A DNA stretch of 64,000 nucleotides from Homarus americanus (taxonomy: Eukaryota; Arthropoda; Malacostraca; Decapoda; Nephropidae). The notes beneath the pieces were generated by a model that was not told the origin of the DNA, did not search any database, and was given only the letters and a program-made list of their open reading frames with translations. Location: the NCBI RefSeq assembly GCF_018991925.1, contig NW_024755055.1, forward strand, positions 1 through 64,000, in the 5' to 3' direction. The position numbers and the translations under genes are program-made. Within the stretch, counting starts at the first letter, position 1. Each line of letters begins with the position of its first letter. This document shows, in pieces, positions 30,985 to 41,480 of this stretch.

Positions 30985-32558
30985 AGCGAGATAGTAGTGA
31001 CTAGTAACGATGTTAGTAAGCAAATAGACAAACTAAAGCCTATAAGTCGCCAGGTCCCGATGAGATATTTGCCAGAGTATTAAGGAACGTGAGGAAGAGC
31101 TTAGTACGCCCTTAGCAAAGTTGTTTAACATGTCCTTAAAAACTGGTGTAGTACTAGAATCCTTGAGGATAGCGAATGTAATACCGATTTTCAAGAAGGG
31201 AGATAGATCACTCTCCTCTAACTACTGTCCAATCAGTCAAACCTCAATTGTAGGCAAATTACTGGAAGCAATCATTTCAAACTCTATTCGAAATCACCTG
31301 AAGAAGCACAAGTTAATCAATGATTCTCAACATGGATTCACAAGCGGGCGTTCATGTCTTAACTATCTATTAACATTCTTTTCATCTGTTTTCGAATCAG
31401 TGGACGGGGGGCACAATTATGATGTGGTATATCTCGACTTTAACAAAGCCTTCGACAGATTAGCCCACGAAAGACTAATATTAAAAGTGGAGGCTCATGG
31501 CATTAAAGGAGATAATCTAAAATGTATTAGGGCGTGGTTACAGGACAGGAAACGGCGAGTGAGCATTAACGGCACTAAATCCGACTGGAGCAACGTCACT
31601 AGTGGAGTTCCCCAAGGCTCGGTACTTGGACCATTGTTATTTATTATATGAATAAACGACATGGATATCGGCGTAGACAGCAACACAAGTAAATTTGCTG
31701 GTGACACTAAAATAGGGTGTGTAATTAAATCTGACGAGAACTCCTTAAAACTACAGGAAGATCTAAACACATTTTTCGAATAGTCTGAAAAATGGCAGAT
31801 GAAATTCAATGTGGACAAATGTAAAGTACTCGGTATAGGAGATGTAAACAGAGAAACCAGATGAACAACGATGTTATTGAGATATCTGACTGTGAGAAAG
31901 ATTTAGGAGTAATGATAAGTAGGAATCTTAAGCCAAGTAAACAATGTGTATTTGCTCGAAACAAGGCTTAATAAAGTACTTGTGTTCATACAAAGGAGTG
32001 TTAGTTACAAGACTAGTGAGGTCATCCTAAAACTATATCTTGCGCTTGTGAGACCTCACTTGGATTACGCAGTTCAGTTCTGGTCACCGTATTACAGAAT
32101 GGATATAGAATCCTTGGAAAGAATTTAGAGGAGAATGATAAGGCTAATCCCGGGCATTAGGAACCTCGAGTACAGAGACAGGCTAAAGAATCTTAATTTG
32201 CACTCCCTCTAGAGATGTAGAGTGAGGGGCGATATGATAGAGGTGTATAAATGGAAATTAGGACTGAACAAAGGGACATTACAAAGGTACTCAAACCTCC
32301 AACCAGGAGCGAACTCGTAACAATGGTTTTAAATTAGACAAATTTAGATTTAGGCACGAAATAGGTAAACATTGGTTTTGAAATAGTAGTGGACGTGTGG
32401 AACAAGTTACCATATATCATCATTATCTCGAATATGCTGGATAGCTATGCTGGATAGCTTCAAACATACGTTGGATAGATATGAGTGATAGGGGTTGGGT
32501 GTAAATGGGACTGCCCAGTATGGACCAATAGGCCCGCTGCAGTTTCCTCCGTTCTTAA
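30985..32558 (+). mobile_element. CR1/Jockey-type LINE, 5'-truncated
   Basis: Encodes RT from the KSPGPDEI-like block to the C-terminus in broken frames and ends at GACTGCCCAGTATGGACCAA then TAGGCCCGCTGCAGTTTCCT and TTCTTA, a 3' end I associate with a decapod LINE family. It splits the hAT transposase. Confidence 0.8.
31121..32350 (+). pseudogene. LINE reverse transcriptase
   Basis: The frame at 31121-31651 has NVIPIFKKGDRS, QHGFTSGRSCL, YLDFNKAFD (the first catalytic aspartate), and GVPQGSVLGPLLFII. A stop follows at 31649-31651. The second catalytic block reads FAGDTKIG where FADDTKIG is expected, so one catalytic aspartate is changed to glycine. Downstream, PHLDYAVQFWSPYYRMDIES is at 32050-32115 and a frame-broken RGDMIEVYKW at 32226-32255. 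Inactivating changes therefore include an active-site substitution. Confidence 0.88.
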
Positions 32559-33619
32559 CTGCAGCATCACTGACTTGATGAACACGCTTAACTACTGACG
32601 CTGCTTTTTCAATGACTGCTCCAACTCCTTAACATTGTCTTCACGTAACTTTCCACTGTATTTATTGTACTTCATAGCATGGTTAGTTTAATAATGCCTT
32701 CGAACGTTGTATTTTGGGCTACAGCGACTTGTTGATTACAAATCAAACATGTTGGTTTTCCATTCATTTCAACAAGTAAAAGATTTTCCACTTATCCTGT
32801 ACCACCCGACGCTCTTCATTAACTGTTCGTTTCTTTGAAAACATAATTATGGGCTCAGAAGTAAAAACAATGATCACTGCTGCTTTGGATATTTGCAACG
32901 TTCCAACTGCTTCGAGCGACTATGCAGGACTATTACTTGAATGACTGGCCAAGCGAGAGCCTGCCGCGTCAGAGTTTTCAAGTCCAATACCTGTACTGTA
33001 CGGAGTGTTTATGTGAACAGTAGTCAGTCGGCCGTCTCAGAACTCGTACAGTGGCACGCTTACAACCACAATTAACCGTTAAAACTATTTCTCGTCTTGT
33101 TCTTTCATTGGTGATGTTGATTATGTTCTAGGAAACAGCAGACTATTTTATTCAGCTGAGGGACAAACTCGCTATTTAGTTCTAGATCCTCAAGGTAAGG
33201 CTGGAGCAGCAAATGGGCCGCGGGCCGCATGCAAGAATGTGTCGGGCCGCATGTGGCCCACTGGCCGCATGTTTGACACACCTGATTTAGGTAATATAAT
33301 TTCCCCGGATTTTTAACATTGTTCCTGTAACATAAGGATGTCAATATTGTAATACTTAACAGATAATAGTTACACTTGCTTACTTGAACTAGTTAGATCA
33401 TTAAATTTTGTGTTGCATACGTTATGTAACAGAAAATACAGCACCTCCTAAGAGGCTCTGGTCGTGCTTGCTTTGTCAGGATAAATCATATCGCTAAAGA
33501 CTGCTATTACAAGTTTAGTGCTAAGAGATGGTTATAGTAAAAGGGGTGACGTAGAATAGGCTGCACTGGCAACTGAAAGTAAATTGACTGTTCAGTGGGA
33601 CAAGTGTCAGGGCATAAAG

Positions 33620-35283
33620 TAAGTGTACTTAGTCCCATTTGTACCACTGGTTTGGTTAAGGAAAATCCAGCACCAAAGACAGTTTACTGGAAAATTGGTG
33701 CAATTGAAAATGGCTAATGGTATGGTGTTCAGTTATCCCCAAGCAATTATCAAGGTCGATACGCGTTTCTTTGTTGGTGAGACTTTAGCTTTGTTTAAAG
33801 GAACCTGTGTACGATCTAATGATTGGACAGATTGTTGGTGTAAAGGACGGGAAGGACAGTGTTATAGTGAGTACAGCACAAATACGACAACGAAGTCGGG
33901 TAAAATGTGAAAGTCTGCCAAATTAAAGGTTAAAGACGTGCTAAATGTGGTGAACTGGAAATTTATAAAGGAGCAGCAAAGTGAAGACAATACATGAGAC
34001 AACATTCGGAAATATGCAACTGGAAAAAGGGGGGGTCTCAGAACTCGATTTGGGAGCTCCACAGTTTTGTGAAAAGAAAGGAATTTCTTATGTAGTAGGG
34101 ATTAACGAACGTTGTAACGAGCACTTGGTGGTGCCGCTGGTGATGAGCAATGAAGTCATGGAGTTGGCTGATGCCTCAGTAATGGGAGGAAACCTGGGAT
34201 GTAAGAAGACACTAGCAAGGATACACTAAGTTGTTTGGCCAGGAGCGGCGTCAGATGTGACACGGTATTGTCGGTCATGTGATCAGTGCCAAAGTACGGT
34301 AGATATTGGTAAAGTTCCCAGTGCAAAATTAGGCAGGATGCCGATTATAGACGAGCCGTTTCAGAGGGTGGCACTATACTTAGTCGGACCACAAGAGCTA
34401 GTGACAGATCATGGTATATTCTCTCTATTGTAGACTGAGCCACGAGTTATCCCGAGGGCGTAGCGCTCAAGTTTTGCGACACCGTGGGTGTCGCAGAGGC
34501 ACTGCTTGATGTGTTTAGTAGGTAGGGATTCCCGAAGAAATTTGATCTTATCGAGGAACACAGTTTACGTCAGCTTGATGAGTGAGTTTCATAGGTTGTT
34601 ATCTTGAGAAACCTAACTCCGACGCCGTACCATGCGTTGTGTAATGGCTTGGATAAAAGGTTTAGTGGAGTATCAAACTAGATGCTTTAGAGCATGGTTC
34701 GTGAGCAACCCAAAGAGTGGCTTAGGTATTTAAATCCCATTTTGTTTGCATATAGAGAGGTACCCCAATCTAGTACCATATTTTCCCCCTTCGAGTTGAT
34801 TTATGGTCACTCTGTACATGGACCGCTCAGTGTGTTAAGGGACTTGTGAGAGAATGGGAAAGGAAATTAGCAAAATTAAGAAAATTCCGGGACGGTGTAT
34901 GATTAACTGATTAATGTGAGGTGTTATGACAAGACGCTTGTAAAAGAACTTATGAACGGTTAGCAAGAGCAAGTGAGTTTTCAAAATTGATGTATTATGA
35001 TCGCAAAGCCAACCAGTAACAATAAGCTCCTAATGCATTGGTAAAGCCTTTTGGTGTATTTAGGAATGCTAACAAGTGGAATTATGTGGTAGACGTCAAC
35101 GACACAGAGCGGAAACATCACATTAACATGCTGAAGCAGAATTTTTCCAGAGTGGAAGCGACTAGAGGGAATTCAGCTAGCTTGGTAGATGCGGCTAGTG
35201 TAGCAGTTACTTGTGAGGAAGACGAAGGTGAGTATACCAATATAGAAGTAATTCCTAGTTTTAAAGGAAGTAAACGAAAATAG
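33620..35283 (+). pseudogene. Gypsy remnant: protease-like region, integrase and tail
   Basis: Segment 33623-33910 resembles the protease-proximal part of a decapod Gypsy Gag-Pol (GKLVQLKMANGMV, FVGETLALFKGT). Next, 34160-34300 carries the integrase H2C2 module (GGNLGCKKTLARI, WPGAASDVTRYCRSCDQCQ). A degenerate catalytic core runs to about 34810. Frame 35038-35283 is the integrase tail (NKWNYVVDVND, HHINMLKQNFSRV). RT and RNase H are missing between the first two parts, and at least eight stops or frame changes are present. LTRs were not found. Confidence 0.65.
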
Positions 35284-35690
35284 ATGTGAATGTAAACAGC
35301 AGTCAAGTGCAGAGCAGAAGAGCGATGTCAGTAAAGTGCTCGACATGTTTGATGAGGTGTTCAACGCTATTACAGGACTCGGGAAGTGTTAAAACAGTGT
35401 TAAGTTAATTGATGATAAACCTATAGAGAAAACCCATATGTTACCATTTGCGGTACAAGGAAATATAGATAGAGAGCAAGGTCTAAGTAGACAGGTCGGA
35501 CGGCGTGCAGATGAGGTACGACGCAGGCTGATCCACCCCACCCCCCACCCCCCCAAATACTACTATTGATTCCACTACTATTGCTACGTGGCCTCCATCC
35601 TCCCCTAATAGCCACACCTTCACCGCCATTTTATTACTTTAAAATCAAATATCCTAATACATAAGCAGGTCTCCTAGCTGTGTTGAGTTA
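35284..35690. other. Gypsy-adjacent sequence, no gene recognised
   Basis: Contains a C-rich run at 35535-35556. Possibly the degenerate continuation of the Gypsy remnant; no readable domain. Confidence 0.4.
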
Positions 35691-36025
35691 GTTGAGCCTC
35701 AGATCTATGCGGCATTCAGTGACTGTTGCCTCATAGTTAATATCTGCAACTGTTGTCGGCTTTGGTACCGATGCTCTCGTTCCCTTGAGGCAGAGCAAAG
35801 CCGACCTAAGGAGACAGGAGGACAGTCGACATCTCATCCAGGCTGCTGCTTCTGGTCGGATAGCACATCCGCGAGTCTGGCGTAGAAGCATCCTGCACTT
35901 GGTCCGATCCCACCAGAGGTTGTGGACACCAGAGGAGTGAAGCTGTCTTGATCCACGTTCTGAATTCTTTCCCCGTAAGCCCTTATCTTGTCGTTCTCGT
36001 TCCTCCTCTGCAGCATCGACAGCAA
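35690..36025 (-). pseudogene. Retroelement C-terminal fragment (RT-associated tail)
   Basis: The - strand frame 36025-35834 carries RAYGERIQNVDQDSFTPLV and STTSGGIGPSAGCFYARLAD, and the overlapping frame to 35688 carries WMRCRLSSCLLRSALLCLKG. These are close to a C-terminal block I associate with retroelement RT proteins in cnidarians, molluscs and chordates. One frame change near 35850. The upstream part is cut off by the assembly gap at 36092. Family assignment is by memory of that block only. Confidence 0.45.
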
Positions 36026-36091
36026 AGTTACCGTGACATGCGGGATAAAAAATCCTGATGTTGAAGAAAGCTCGCTGTTCCTGCGTCCAGA

Positions 36092-36191
36092 NNNNNNNNN
36101 NNNNNNNNNNNNNNNNNNNNNNNNNNNNNNNNNNNNNNNNNNNNNNNNNNNNNNNNNNNNNNNNNNNNNNNNNNNNNNNNNNNNNNNNNNN
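36092..36191. other. Assembly gap
   Basis: Run of 100 N. Confidence 1.
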
Positions 36192-37205
36192 TGGGAGGCA
36201 TACTGTTTATTATAGTGGGTAATTATTTGTTTAATACCATACTGAGAAATTGATTACTCAATTAGGTTCTTCGGTATTATTATCGTTTCGGCCATGCAGC
36301 AAATTTTGGTTTAGTTTAGGTTAAATTACGTTAGGTTGAAATTCAGTTTTTCCAATGTTTTTTTTATGTGTTTCAAACGATTCTGACCTTCCGAAAATAT
36401 GCGCATGACCGGGATGATAATTTTGCCACTTTTTCTTTCGTAGTTTTTCTAATACTGTACTTGTACAGTAAATAAATATGACCTTTATTTCCTTTAACAC
36501 TAGTAACAACAATGAATCTCTGAAAGTGGCCAGGTCTTTGAACATGAGAAGTTAAACAAAAATAATAAACTACTAAAAACCTACATAACCTTTTGTGATA
36601 CACGCAAAAACTGAATCGGTAAACCTGGTTTCATACACAACCAATTGTGTTTACATTTCGTGGACGTGAGCAAGATTCATTACTATTGACGGACTTTAAA
36701 CGCACTACACACATTTAACGGGAGATTTATGCATTTACAAAATTTTTTTTAAATGTACTTAGGCCTCCCTTGTGACCTAAATGCCGAAGAAATAAATTAC
36801 CCTATTGGCAAAACATTGAAAACACGAAAAACATTAATAAAATCACCGTTTCTTTTGCCATCGGTTAAACATTTTTTTTTTTTTTTACTATTTGGGAGTT
36901 CTCTGGGTTAACAAAGGTTAGGTCAGGCTTTCATTTTTTTTCTAAGAACACGACTACCACCAGAAAGAGCTATTCGATTTTTTTCATTTTTTCCACATAT
37001 TCTTATCATTATAGTAAGTTTTTTTTATAAGAGATGACAACTTTTTAGGTCAATTGATAGTATCACACCAGACTTTATTTTTATATTAAAAAAAAATTTT
37101 CCTATGGTTTTTGACAAGTTTTGAATCCGGAAATCATTTTTTTAGACCCCCCCACCTAACAATCATAGTGGAAAAAGTTGGATTTTCTTTCTTTTTCAAA
37201 TAAAT
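36192..37205. other. AT-rich non-coding stretch
   Basis: Poly-T and poly-A tracts and TTAGGTT-like words (36312-36342). No recognised coding or RNA gene. Confidence 0.5.
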
Positions 37206-37211
37206 AAAATA

Positions 37212-37849
37212 CAGTCAACCCTCGCTTTCGCGGTCCCGCTTTACGCGGTCCCACTTTACGCGTTTCCACGTTTACGCGGTACCCTGCCGAAACCGGAATG
37301 CTCACTTTCCGCGGTGTGTGTACCCTTTTACGCAGAGAGCGGCGTGAGCAGGGTGCGCACAAGGTCGCCCGGTCATCAAAACATTACCGAGTTCTTCACC
37401 CGCCACCCACCACAGCCGGCCCAAGTCAGTGATAGTGATAATGATAGTGAGGATATGGACTTATATGGACTTTGAGGGGTTTGACAAAGAGGCCCTGCAA
37501 GCCTCTGTGGTGGATAGTGATACAATTGATACAAGTGATACAGGTGAGGGCCAATAATCTGCCCTCTGCCTCGGAACCAACCCCCCATCCCCGTGTGCCC
37601 AGCCATCTTTTCTACTAATGTAAGTGTTAAAAAACCTAATATTATTGATATTTCTCTTAATTATTAATTGTGTGTGCATACCATCATAAAATTAAGAAGT
37701 TATTTTTACTACAACGTAGGTATTGTGTCGGAAAAAGTGGAGTTTGGGGGTCGGCCCGGTCTCTATTTCAATTAATCCCATATGTTATGTTGCTCACTTT
37801 ATGCGGGCCACCGTGGGTTGAATTAAACGCGTAAAGTGAGGGTTCACTG
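37212..37849 (+). mobile_element. Tigger/pogo deletion derivative (638 bp) with TA duplication
   Basis: Ends CAGTCAACCCTCGCTTT and AAAGTGAGGGTTCACTG are flanked by TA on both sides. The first 160 bases and the last 470 bases match the full-length Tigger at 50338-52848; the transposase body is deleted. The retained tail covers the last part of the transposase frame, including the PCNA-box region near 37372-37395. Confidence 0.92.
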
Positions 37850-37859
37850 TACTAACCAA

Positions 37860-38815
37860 CCAACAAAACCTAACCTTACCCAAACTAACCTCCTATTCTT
37901 CATGCCCCCACATCTTACCTTAATCTGTAAAACTATTGTGACACCACCAAATATGCTGTTCTTCACGCAGTGTACACTGGTTATTACACTTTGGACAAAG
38001 AACTATATTCGGTAATACACCGTGTTTCCTAAAAAAAGAAAAAAAAATGCCTCACTATTTTTCTGGTGTAACTCTGCAATTGGTGCAAAATAATCATTCT
38101 TACAATGTCGGCACAGCTCTTCCAACTCAAATTTCTGCTCCCGACCCACCCACTCATTGTTCATTGGCTAAAAAAAAAAATCTTGCCCAATAAAAATACT
38201 CAAATCGCTATAGCCAATAACAGGCTCCCACTTCACCCACCTCACATGCGCTGTTAGACGCTTAAGAAGTGAACACTGAGGTCTGGAGCGATGTGTGTGC
38301 GGGTGTCAGACCTCCTCCGCCAAATGTAAACAAGACATGGTGACACTTGTGAATGAGCTAAAGTAATAATCTTGAAAAATTAATATCACGGTTATCCTTA
38401 ATTTCCGGTGGAAATATCATAGAAGACAAATGTCTTAGAATTGTCTAAAAATTACGAAATACATTTTAATAACAGCATAAGAAAGTCCGGTGTAAACTTA
38501 TAAACTCTCCACTTTTTACAGATACTTATTGATGAATGACCCTTGGCCGATTTTTCATAGAAAATAATTACAAAAACACCGCAATTTCACCGAGTTTTAT
38601 AGTGAACACTGTTGTAGTTTGTGCAAATGTGTTAAAAGTGGTTATTTCTAAATTAAACCTAACCTAACCTTTGTTGATATGAAAAACAAGCAGCAGAAGC
38701 ATTGTTAGAAGACCTAACATATCTAACCTTACCTGACTTCCTAACAGCCCCCTGGTATATTAAACAGAAAGAACTTACTATGATATGGTGTAATTTTAAT
38801 TTTTTTGTGGACGTG
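37860..38815. other. Non-coding stretch
   Basis: No recognised gene. AACCT/TTAGG-like words recur at 37862-37890 and 38657-38670. Confidence 0.45.
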
Positions 38816-38819
38816 TTTT

Positions 38820-38846
38820 GGCGGGCGGGCGGGCGGGCGGGCGGGT
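38820..38846. repeat. (GGGC)n microsatellite
   Basis: About six GGGC units. Confidence 0.93.
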
Positions 38847-38879
38847 CGTGTTGACAAAGCGTGTTCGGCATCCGGGCCT

Positions 38880-39932
38880 CAGGATTGCCAACTCGGATTT
38901 TCAAATGTCGCTTGGCTGGCACCTAAAAGTAGCTAAATGTCGCTAAATCTTCCATGGAAAGTCGCTAGCTATTATTCCCCCCCTTCAGTAATTTGATGCA
39001 AATTATATTTTCATAATGCCGACTATAATGGACGGAGTATAAATAAAATGCATTATGTAAAAATAAAAATAATATTTTTTTTAAAGGTTAATGTACACAC
39101 TTACCTATTATTCAATAGTAATTGCATCCCAGTCCTCTTGGTAGTGTGAACAACTGTAGAGCTGGAAGCATGTGAAGTGCTTGGTTCAGGTTCTCTTGTA
39201 ACTGTATGCCTCCACAGTCCCTATCTTTCTTAAAATATCACTAGGAAGTTCATAACTTGCACAACAGGTGTTCTGTCTTTTTAACCCATACTTTATTGTA
39301 AGAATTGCCTTTAATGTCCATAGTTTCATTTTGTTGCGCAATTTTGATTTCACAAAGTTCATATTACTAAATGTGCGCTCTACATCTGCGTTTGAATGCG
39401 GAAGAGATAAGGCAGCGAGTGCAATTTCAGCCAGATCATGGTAAGGGTTTTCACCTGTCGCATCTCTGTAATTTGCCACTTCGGACCACAATTTTAGGGT
39501 GTTAGATGTTTCTGTCCAGATTGTGTGATGCAGTTTTTTCCACTGGAAATCAATCTTGGTAAGGGTGCTGGAATCTTCTGTAAACAAGTGTGCCAAACCA
39601 AGTATATCTGATTTAATAGGCTTCAAGCATTCATCGGCACTCAGAAAAGAAATAGACTGCAGTCCACGAATGTTGTCAGGTAAGAGTTGACCAAGTTGTT
39701 TTATGAGTTCAACCCGTTCAAATGCATTGTCCCTGTAACCCCGTTGCTATATATTATGGCTCGAAATTAGGAAAACCGAGTTTTCATGGACAGTCCAAAA
39801 GTATCCAGAAAGTCGCTAGACTTCTGTGGATATCTCTAGATTTGAGACAAGTCGCAAATCGCTCTAAAATGTCGGTAGAAAAAAACAAAAAGCTCTAGAT
39901 CTAGCTACAAAGTCGCTAAGTTGGCAACTCTG
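38880..39932 (-). mobile_element. Short hAT element (1053 bp)
   Basis: Left end CAGGATTGCCAACTCGGAT and right end GTTGGCAACTCTG are inverted, with recurrent GTCGCTA words just inside both ends. Inside, the - strand carries only the C-terminal part of a transposase. Flanking 8-mers do not match, so no target duplication is visible. Confidence 0.75.
39186..39740 (-). pseudogene. hAT transposase C-terminal (dimerisation) part
   Basis: A coding segment (39740-39627, containing FERVELIKQLGQLLPDNIRG) leads into the 146-codon frame 39626-39186. It carries LAALSLPHSNADVERTFSNM and NFVKSKLRNKM, the core of the hAT C-terminal dimerisation domain, and a short tail. BED finger and catalytic domain are missing, so this is a non-autonomous derivative. 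The dimerisation frame itself has no stop over 146 codons. Confidence 0.85.
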
Positions 39933-40189
39933 ATTGGACAGTGATTACATAAGTTCGTCAAGATCGTCTTAGTGAGGTGAAAGTGTAAATCGATGTAGGA
40001 CTTTTCATGCTAGACACGATTGTATTTTTGAAAACTCAATTTCCACCGAGTTGGAGGTGCAGCCAGGGTCACAGGCCTATAACCACACAATTACTGCCAC
40101 ATGACAAAGCTTTTATTTTATTTTATTTTTTAGGGTGTTGTGGTCACGGCTGTGATAAAGGCCAACCAGGGAGTGTAGTACTGTGCCTT

Positions 40190-40744
40190 CAGTTAAATCA
40201 GTTCATAGTTGTCATCAGTGAATGCAGAAGAGACTATAATAACTTAAAGTGAATACATATTGGCAATCGAGCTGGTAAGGACAACTGCCAGCCTATTCGT
40301 GTCATAGGTGCCACAGAGACTTTAAATTTTATTTTGTTTGTGTGCTTGCTCAAGGACTGAATCTGTGTTTATAATACACCACTCACAGGGAGATACAGTG
40401 TACACAGTGATAGTTCATAGTGTCATCAGTGACCGCTGAAGTTGTAAATAACTTAAAGTGAGCGCTCACTAGCAAGCAAGCTGGAAAGGCACCGTGCCAG
40501 CTGAAACCAAGTCGTGTCATAGGTGCCACAGAGACTTTAAATTTTATGTTGATTGTGTGCTTTCTCAAGGACTGAAACTGTGCCTACAATACACCATTCA
40601 CAGGGAGATACAGTGTACGCAGTCGCAGACGACAACTCCATAGGCAACAGAGAGTAGCTAAGTACTTTTTCTCTCTTTATTTTCTTTGAAATAGGTGTAG
40701 ATTTATACACAGTCTGCACCCCCCCCCCCACAACAACAACAACC
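40190..40744 (+). repeat. LINE 5' UTR with ~215-bp tandem duplication
   Basis: GTGTCATAGGTGCCACAGAG occurs at 40299 and 40514, and flanking words (CACAGGGAGATACAGTGTAC, AACTTAAAGTGA) repeat with the same 215-base offset. The duplicated block lies immediately before the ORF1 start at 40745. Tandem 5' UTR units often act as LINE promoters. Confidence 0.75.
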
Positions 40745-41480
40745 ATGAGTTTGATATGTGATTACTGCAGGGAGACGTCGGATATGGAGGATGCAGGCCT
40801 AACTAATGCAGCGTTTAGGAGGTTACTAACTGCCGTAAAGCTTGATGGCTGTTGCTGGTATTGCCCTGGCTGCATAGTCAAGGTGAATGAAGCGATTGCA
40901 ATCCATAAGGGAACGAGTTCTCTAGGGACGAAAATAGATGAAGCAGGAGCCCTGCTGGTTGACAAACTGGAGCAAGTTGAGAAAGAGATCCTTGCTAAGA
41001 CTGAGGAAGTAGCTAATAGAATGGAGGTGGTTGCTAAGAGGAGTTATGCGGACGTATTAGGAGGGCCACGGGGGGGGGGGCGGAGAGTAATACAGAATCA
41101 GTACAGGTTCTACAGCAGATTGGGACTCTGAAAAAGTGTGTCGAAGAAATGAAAATTAACGCACCTACTGTTAGGGGAGAAGAGGAACACCAGGAACGGC
41201 TCCAGCGCAGGAACAATGTAATAGTTTTTGGAGTTACAGAGAGCCAGGCGGAGGGAACTGTGAGTAAGGAAACACACGATAAGGTGCTGTTTCAAAATAT
41301 TTGCACAGAGGTTCTGAAGATTCCATCAACCCCTCAGGATGTGAGGAGACTGGGACAAAAGCAGGGGGCTAAGCCTCGCCCCCTCAGGATCACACTAGGG
41401 AGTGAGGAGGAAAAATGGCAAGTTATCCGGCAGGCAAAAAACTTAGCAAGGAGCGAGGCATTTCGGGCTTATCTGATCTA
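40745..41480 (+). pseudogene. LINE ORF1 with PHD-like zinc finger and RRM-like part
   Basis: Frame 40745-41131 starts MSLICDYCRETSDMED, with CDYC and then CCWYCPGCIVKV about 35 residues later, a PHD-like Cys pattern, followed by a Glu/Lys-rich coiled-coil-like stretch (LEQVEKEILAKTEEVANRME). After a frame change at a G tract (41066-41080), frame 41149-41480 continues with RRNNVIVFGVTES, typical of the RRM-like ORF1 proteins of CR1-type LINEs. ORF1p binds element RNA. The sequence is cut at about 41480 by a - strand LINE. Confidence 0.7.

Larger units (their letters stand above)
28850..33284 (-). mobile_element. hAT transposon (GTF2IRD2/Charlie8-like), split by a LINE
   Basis: The ends are CAGGGGTGTCAAACTC at 28850 and the complementary GTTTGACACACCTG ending at 33284, the known hAT terminus that is followed by GGGCCA-rich subterminal repeats. 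The transposase is on the - strand in two blocks: N-terminal (32844-32570) and the rest (30555-29054). A + strand LINE (about 30985-32558) and perhaps other DNA lie between. Flanking 8-mers (GTCTAAAA and ATTTAGGT) do not match, so the target duplication is lost or an end is displaced. Confidence 0.75.
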
